The notes under the pieces were generated by a model. The model saw nothing but the letters and a program-made list of their open reading frames with translations, did no database searches and had not been told where the DNA came from. From Microbacteriaceae bacterium (lineage in GTDB: Bacteria > Actinomycetota > Actinomycetes > Actinomycetales > Microbacteriaceae), in contig JAAYAS010000353.1 in assembly GCA_012719255.1 (NCBI GenBank), positions 1 through 8,501 of the forward strand: DNA of 8,501 bases, in the 5' to 3' direction. How positions within the stretch are numbered: position 1 is the first letter of the stretch; each line of letters starts with the position of its first letter. Below, in pieces: positions 6,405 through 8,501 of the stretch. The translations under genes were made by a program, and so were the position numbers.

Positions 6405-7124
6405 ATGATCGACAAGTCCTGGGCGACGGCCGACGAGGCCGTCGCCGACGTGCCCGACGGGGCGACGGTGATGATCGGCGGCTTCGGCCTCGCCGGTCAG
6501 CCCGTGCGCCTCATCGACGCGCTCATCCGGCGCGGCGCGCGCGATCTCACGATCGTGAACAACAACGCCGGCAACGGCGACCACGGCCTGGCGGCGCTGC
6601 TCGCCGCCGGCTGCGTCCGCAAGATGATCTGCTCGTTCCCGCGTCAGCACGACTCGTGGGTGTTCGACGAGCTCTACCGCACCGGCCGCATCGAGCTCGA
6701 GCTCGTGCCGCAGGGCAACCTCGCCGAGCGCATCCGCGCCGCCGGCGCCGGCATCGGCGCGTTCTACACGCCCACCGGCGTCGGCACCCAGCTCGCCGAG
6801 GGCAAGGAGATCCGCGAGTTCGACGGCCGCGCCTACGCGCTCGAGCTGCCGATCCGCGCCGACTTCGCGCTCATCTCGGCCTACCGCGCCGACCGCTGGG
6901 GCAACCTCGTCTACCGCAAGACGGCCCGCAACTTCGGGCCGATCATGGCCGCCGCCGCGGCGACCACGGTGGTCGAGGTGGACCGCATCGTGCCGCTCGG
7001 CGAGCTCGACCCCGAGGTGATCGTCACCCCGTCGATCCACGTCGACCGGGTCGTCGAGATCGGCCGCCGGGCCTGGCTCGACGAGGACGAGCGCCTCGTC
7101 GTCGGCGAGGAGGCGGCGGCATGA
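6405..7124 (+). CDS. pcaI: 3-oxoacid (3-oxoadipate) CoA-transferase subunit A, PcaI-like
   Basis: The 239-residue alpha subunit of a class I CoA-transferase that moves CoA from succinyl-CoA to a 3-oxo acid. The glycine-rich block is MIGGFGLAGQP (23-33). Long stretches match what is known of Pseudomonas PcaI: ARDLTIVNNNAGNGDHGLAA, VRKMICSFPRQHDSWVFDEL, PQGNLAERIRAAGAGIGAF and RKTARNFGPIMA. This points to a 3-oxoadipate CoA-transferase, although acetoacetate-type enzymes (ScoA/AtoD) are close relatives and cannot be excluded. AAGGG at 6391-6395 lies nine bases before the ATG. Its last four bases (ATGA) contain the start of subunit B, so the two subunits are translationally coupled, as expected for a heterodimer. 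The gene has its own promoter region and follows a terminator-like hairpin, so it is probably not just the tail of the hydroxylase operon. Confidence 0.93.
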   Translation: MIDKSWATADEAVADVPDGATVMIGGFGLAGQPVRLIDALIRRGARDLTIVNNNAGNGDHGLAALLAAGCVRKMICSFPRQHDSWVFDELYRTGRIELELVPQGNLAERIRAAGAGIGAFYTPTGVGTQLAEGKEIREFDGRAYALELPIRADFALISAYRADRWGNLVYRKTARNFGPIMAAAAATTVVEVDRIVPLGELDPEVIVTPSIHVDRVVEIGRRAWLDEDERLVVGEEAAA

Positions 7125-7786
7125 CCGGCCGGCTCTCACGCGCCGAGGTGGCGCAGCGCATCGCCCGCGACATCCCCGAGGGCTCGGTGGTGAACCTCGG
7201 CATCGGCGCCCCGACGCTCGTCGCCGACTTCCTGCCGGCCGAGCGCGAGGTGCTCCTCCACACCGAGAACGGGATGCTCGGCATGGGCCCGAGCCCCGCC
7301 GCCGGTCACGAGGACCCCGACCTCATCAACGCCGGCAAGCAGCCCGTCACCGAGCTGCTCGGCTGCGCCTACTTCCACCACGCCGACTCGTTCGGCATGA
7401 TGCGCGGCGGGCACATCGACATCTGCGTGCTCGGGGCGTTCCAGGTCGCGCAGAACGGCGACCTCGCGAACTGGTCGACCGGCGCGCCGAACGCGGTGCC
7501 GGCGGTCGGCGGCGCGATGGATCTCGCGACCGGGGCGAAGCAGGTGTTCGTCTTCACCGACCTGCTCACCCGCGACGGCGCGCCGAAGCTCGTCGCCGAG
7601 TGCGACTACCCGCTCACCGGCGTGGGCTGCGTCGACCGCGTGTACACCGATCGCGCGGTGCTCGACGTCGTCGACGGCGGCTTCGCGGTGCGCGAGCGCT
7701 TCGGCGGCACGACCCACGAGGAGCTCGAGGAGCTGCTCGGACTCCGGCTCGGCGTCGTCGATCTCGACGCCGATTCGAACGAATAG
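7121..7786 (+). CDS. pcaJ: 3-oxoacid (3-oxoadipate) CoA-transferase subunit B, PcaJ-like
   Basis: The 221-residue beta subunit partnering the gene before it. It carries the catalytic glutamate, E49, in HTENGMLGMGPSP (47-59); this residue forms the glutamyl-CoA thioester in the family. Other conserved blocks are VNLGIGAPTLVADFL, DLINAGKQPVTELLG, FHHADSFGMMRGGHIDI and PAVGGAMDLATGAKQVFVF, all strongly PcaJ-like. The ATG at 7121 overlaps the subunit A stop (ATGA). The TAG stop (7784-7786) lies inside the AT-rich element that precedes the next gene. In the 3-oxoadipate pathway the product, 3-oxoadipyl-CoA, is cleaved by a thiolase to acetyl-CoA and succinyl-CoA. No thiolase is visible in the window. 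Confidence 0.93.
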   Translation: MTGRLSRAEVAQRIARDIPEGSVVNLGIGAPTLVADFLPAEREVLLHTENGMLGMGPSPAAGHEDPDLINAGKQPVTELLGCAYFHHADSFGMMRGGHIDICVLGAFQVAQNGDLANWSTGAPNAVPAVGGAMDLATGAKQVFVFTDLLTRDGAPKLVAECDYPLTGVGCVDRVYTDRAVLDVVDGGFAVRERFGGTTHEELEELLGLRLGVVDLDADSNE

Positions 7787-7814
7787 TATATTTTCACGCA
7801 AGAATGCACTATTG
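7782..7814 (+). promoter_or_regulatory. AT-rich promoter/operator region upstream of the HpaB-like gene
   Basis: This element has perfect 6-bp inverted arms, AATAGT (7782-7787) and ACTATT (7808-7813), separated by 20 bp that include TATATTTTC and CAAGAA (7799-7804). The 10-mer TGCACTATTG at 7805-7814 is identical to the one at 6346-6355, and CAAGAA is also shared with that region. The 10-mer ends 56 bases before the GTG at 7871, close to the 49 bases seen for the CoA-transferase genes. A further small inverted repeat, ATTCG/CGAAT (7773-7784), abuts it. It is most likely a promoter with an operator for a regulator not in this window. Confidence 0.55.
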
Positions 7815-7822
7815 TGGTCAGG

Positions 7823-7839
7823 GATGCGGCAAGCGCATC
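7823..7839 (+). other. Small hairpin in the leader of the HpaB-like gene
   Basis: GATGCG (7823-7828) and CGCATC (7834-7839) pair perfectly around a 5-nt loop. If transcription starts just after the 10-mer ending at 7814, this stem would be near the 5' end of the mRNA, 20 bases before the ribosome-binding site. It could protect the 5' end or be chance pairing in GC-rich DNA. Confidence 0.3.
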
Positions 7840-7870
7840 GATCACAGCGTGGTGAACGAAGGAGAGAACT

Positions 7871-8501
7871 GTGGGCGCACGACGTGGGCACGAGTACCTG
7901 GAAGGCCTGAACGACGACCGCGAGGTCTGGTACGGCGCCGAGCGCATCAATGTCGCGGAGCACCCCGTGTTCGCGGGATCGGTCCGCGGCATGGCGGACT
8001 ACTTCGACTACCAGTGGGAGCACCAGGACGACTGCCTGTTCCCGAGCCCCGACACGGGCGACCTGATCAGCGTCGCGCACCTGCGGCCGCGAAACGACGA
8101 CGACATCGCTCGCCGGCACCGCGCGTTCGACCGCTTCGCCCGCTACTCGGTCGGCATGCTCGGCCGCACCCCCGACTACGTCAACGTCGTGCTCGCCGGC
8201 CACGTGTCGCGCACCGACCTGTGGGAGCAGGCCTCCGACCCGAAGTACTACGAGCGCATCTCGAACTACCAGAAGTTCGTCGCCGAGAACGACCTCGCCC
8301 TCACCCACACCATCGTGCACGCGAACATCGACAAGTCGATCGGCGAGCTCGACGGCGCGAACGCCGACCTCACCCTGCAGGTCGTCGACCGCACCGACGA
8401 GGGCATCGTCGTCCGCGGCGCGAAGCTGCTCGCCACCCTCGGCCCGATCGCCGACGAGTGCTACGTCTACCCGGCCACCCCCATCCGCCCGGGCTACGAG
8501 A
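7871..8501 (+). CDS. HpaB-type flavin-dependent phenol hydroxylase, oxygenase component (3' end outside window)
   Basis: The first 210 residues of a protein in the 4-hydroxyphenylacetate 3-monooxygenase (HpaB)/PvcC family, whose members are usually about 480-550 residues. These enzymes use reduced FAD supplied by a separate reductase to ortho- or para-hydroxylate phenols. Visible family blocks are GHEYLEGLNDDREVWYGAER near the N-terminus, RYSVGMLGRTPDYVN (91-105), the R-x3-Y pair R99/Y103 that aligns with substrate-site residues of HpaB, ENDLALTHTIVHANIDK with H146 as the probable catalytic-site histidine, and VVRGAKLLATLGPIADECYV. The GTG start has a strong AAGGAG (7859-7864) six bases upstream. 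Relatives include HpaB, chlorophenol and nitrophenol monooxygenases (TftD, TcpA, NpdA2) and resorcinol hydroxylase (GraA). The PcaIJ-like neighbours make a route through hydroxyquinol and 3-oxoadipate attractive, but this is inference. A reductase partner is not in view. Confidence 0.9.
   Translation, partial: MGARRGHEYLEGLNDDREVWYGAERINVAEHPVFAGSVRGMADYFDYQWEHQDDCLFPSPDTGDLISVAHLRPRNDDDIARRHRAFDRFARYSVGMLGRTPDYVNVVLAGHVSRTDLWEQASDPKYYERISNYQKFVAENDLALTHTIVHANIDKSIGELDGANADLTLQVVDRTDEGIVVRGAKLLATLGPIADECYVYPATPIRPGYE

Noticed and set aside
4945..8320. Three long minus-strand frames (4945-6051, 5784-7139, 7136-8320)
   Set aside because: All lie opposite well-supported MFS, CoA-transferase and HpaB-like genes, with no domain recognisable in their translations.
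1..8501. CRISPR arrays, tRNA/rRNA genes, insertion sequences, attachment sites
   Set aside because: No regularly spaced repeats, no tRNA-like cloverleaf, no transposase or terminal inverted repeats were recognised by reading both strands.

Overview
The window comes from a very GC-rich bacterium with almost every third codon position G or C and strong actinobacterial codon use. Actinomycetota is likely, and a Microbacteriaceae-type genome is a reasonable guess, but no marker gene is present to prove it. It holds one aromatic-catabolism locus and the tail of an unrelated, broken regulator. No RNA gene, insertion sequence, CRISPR array or origin was seen.

Left edge (1-683): the 3' part of a LuxR-family (LAL/MalT-like) regulator. 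Its reading frame is broken twice, each time at a G/C run, so it reads as a pseudogene or as two sequencing errors. It converges on an intact IclR-family regulator (670-1452, minus strand), and a perfect hairpin lies between the two stops.

Centre (1453-6293): a 110-bp divergent promoter region carries two near-identical 14-bp direct repeats spaced 21 bp apart, the likely IclR operator. It faces a four-gene unit: an MhpA-like FAD phenol hydroxylase, a two-domain VOC-type extradiol ring-cleavage dioxygenase (GTG start at 3218), an FAH-family C-C hydrolase and a Bcr/CflA-type MFS transporter. A strong hairpin overlapping the MFS stop closes the unit. Read in order, the genes describe ring hydroxylation, extradiol ring opening, hydrolysis of the resulting oxo acid, and transport. 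No MhpC-type alpha/beta hydrolase is present, so the FAH protein is the only candidate C-C hydrolase in view.

Right part (6294-8501): a second promoter region leads to a PcaI/PcaJ-like 3-oxoacid (3-oxoadipate) CoA-transferase pair whose genes overlap as ATGA. A third AT-rich promoter region leads to an HpaB-type flavin-dependent phenol hydroxylase that runs off the window. The second and third promoter regions share the exact 10-mer TGCACTATTG at similar distances from their start codons, which suggests common control distinct from the IclR-type repeats.

Together the genes look like a pathway from a phenolic compound to central metabolism (3-oxo acid, then CoA ester). The exact substrate cannot be fixed from sequence. 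A resorcinol-type ring (orcinol, alkylresorcinol or flavonoid A-ring chemistry) fits the hydroxylase-dioxygenase-FAH trio. A hydroxyquinol/3-oxoadipate branch fits the HpaB-type enzyme plus the CoA-transferase.
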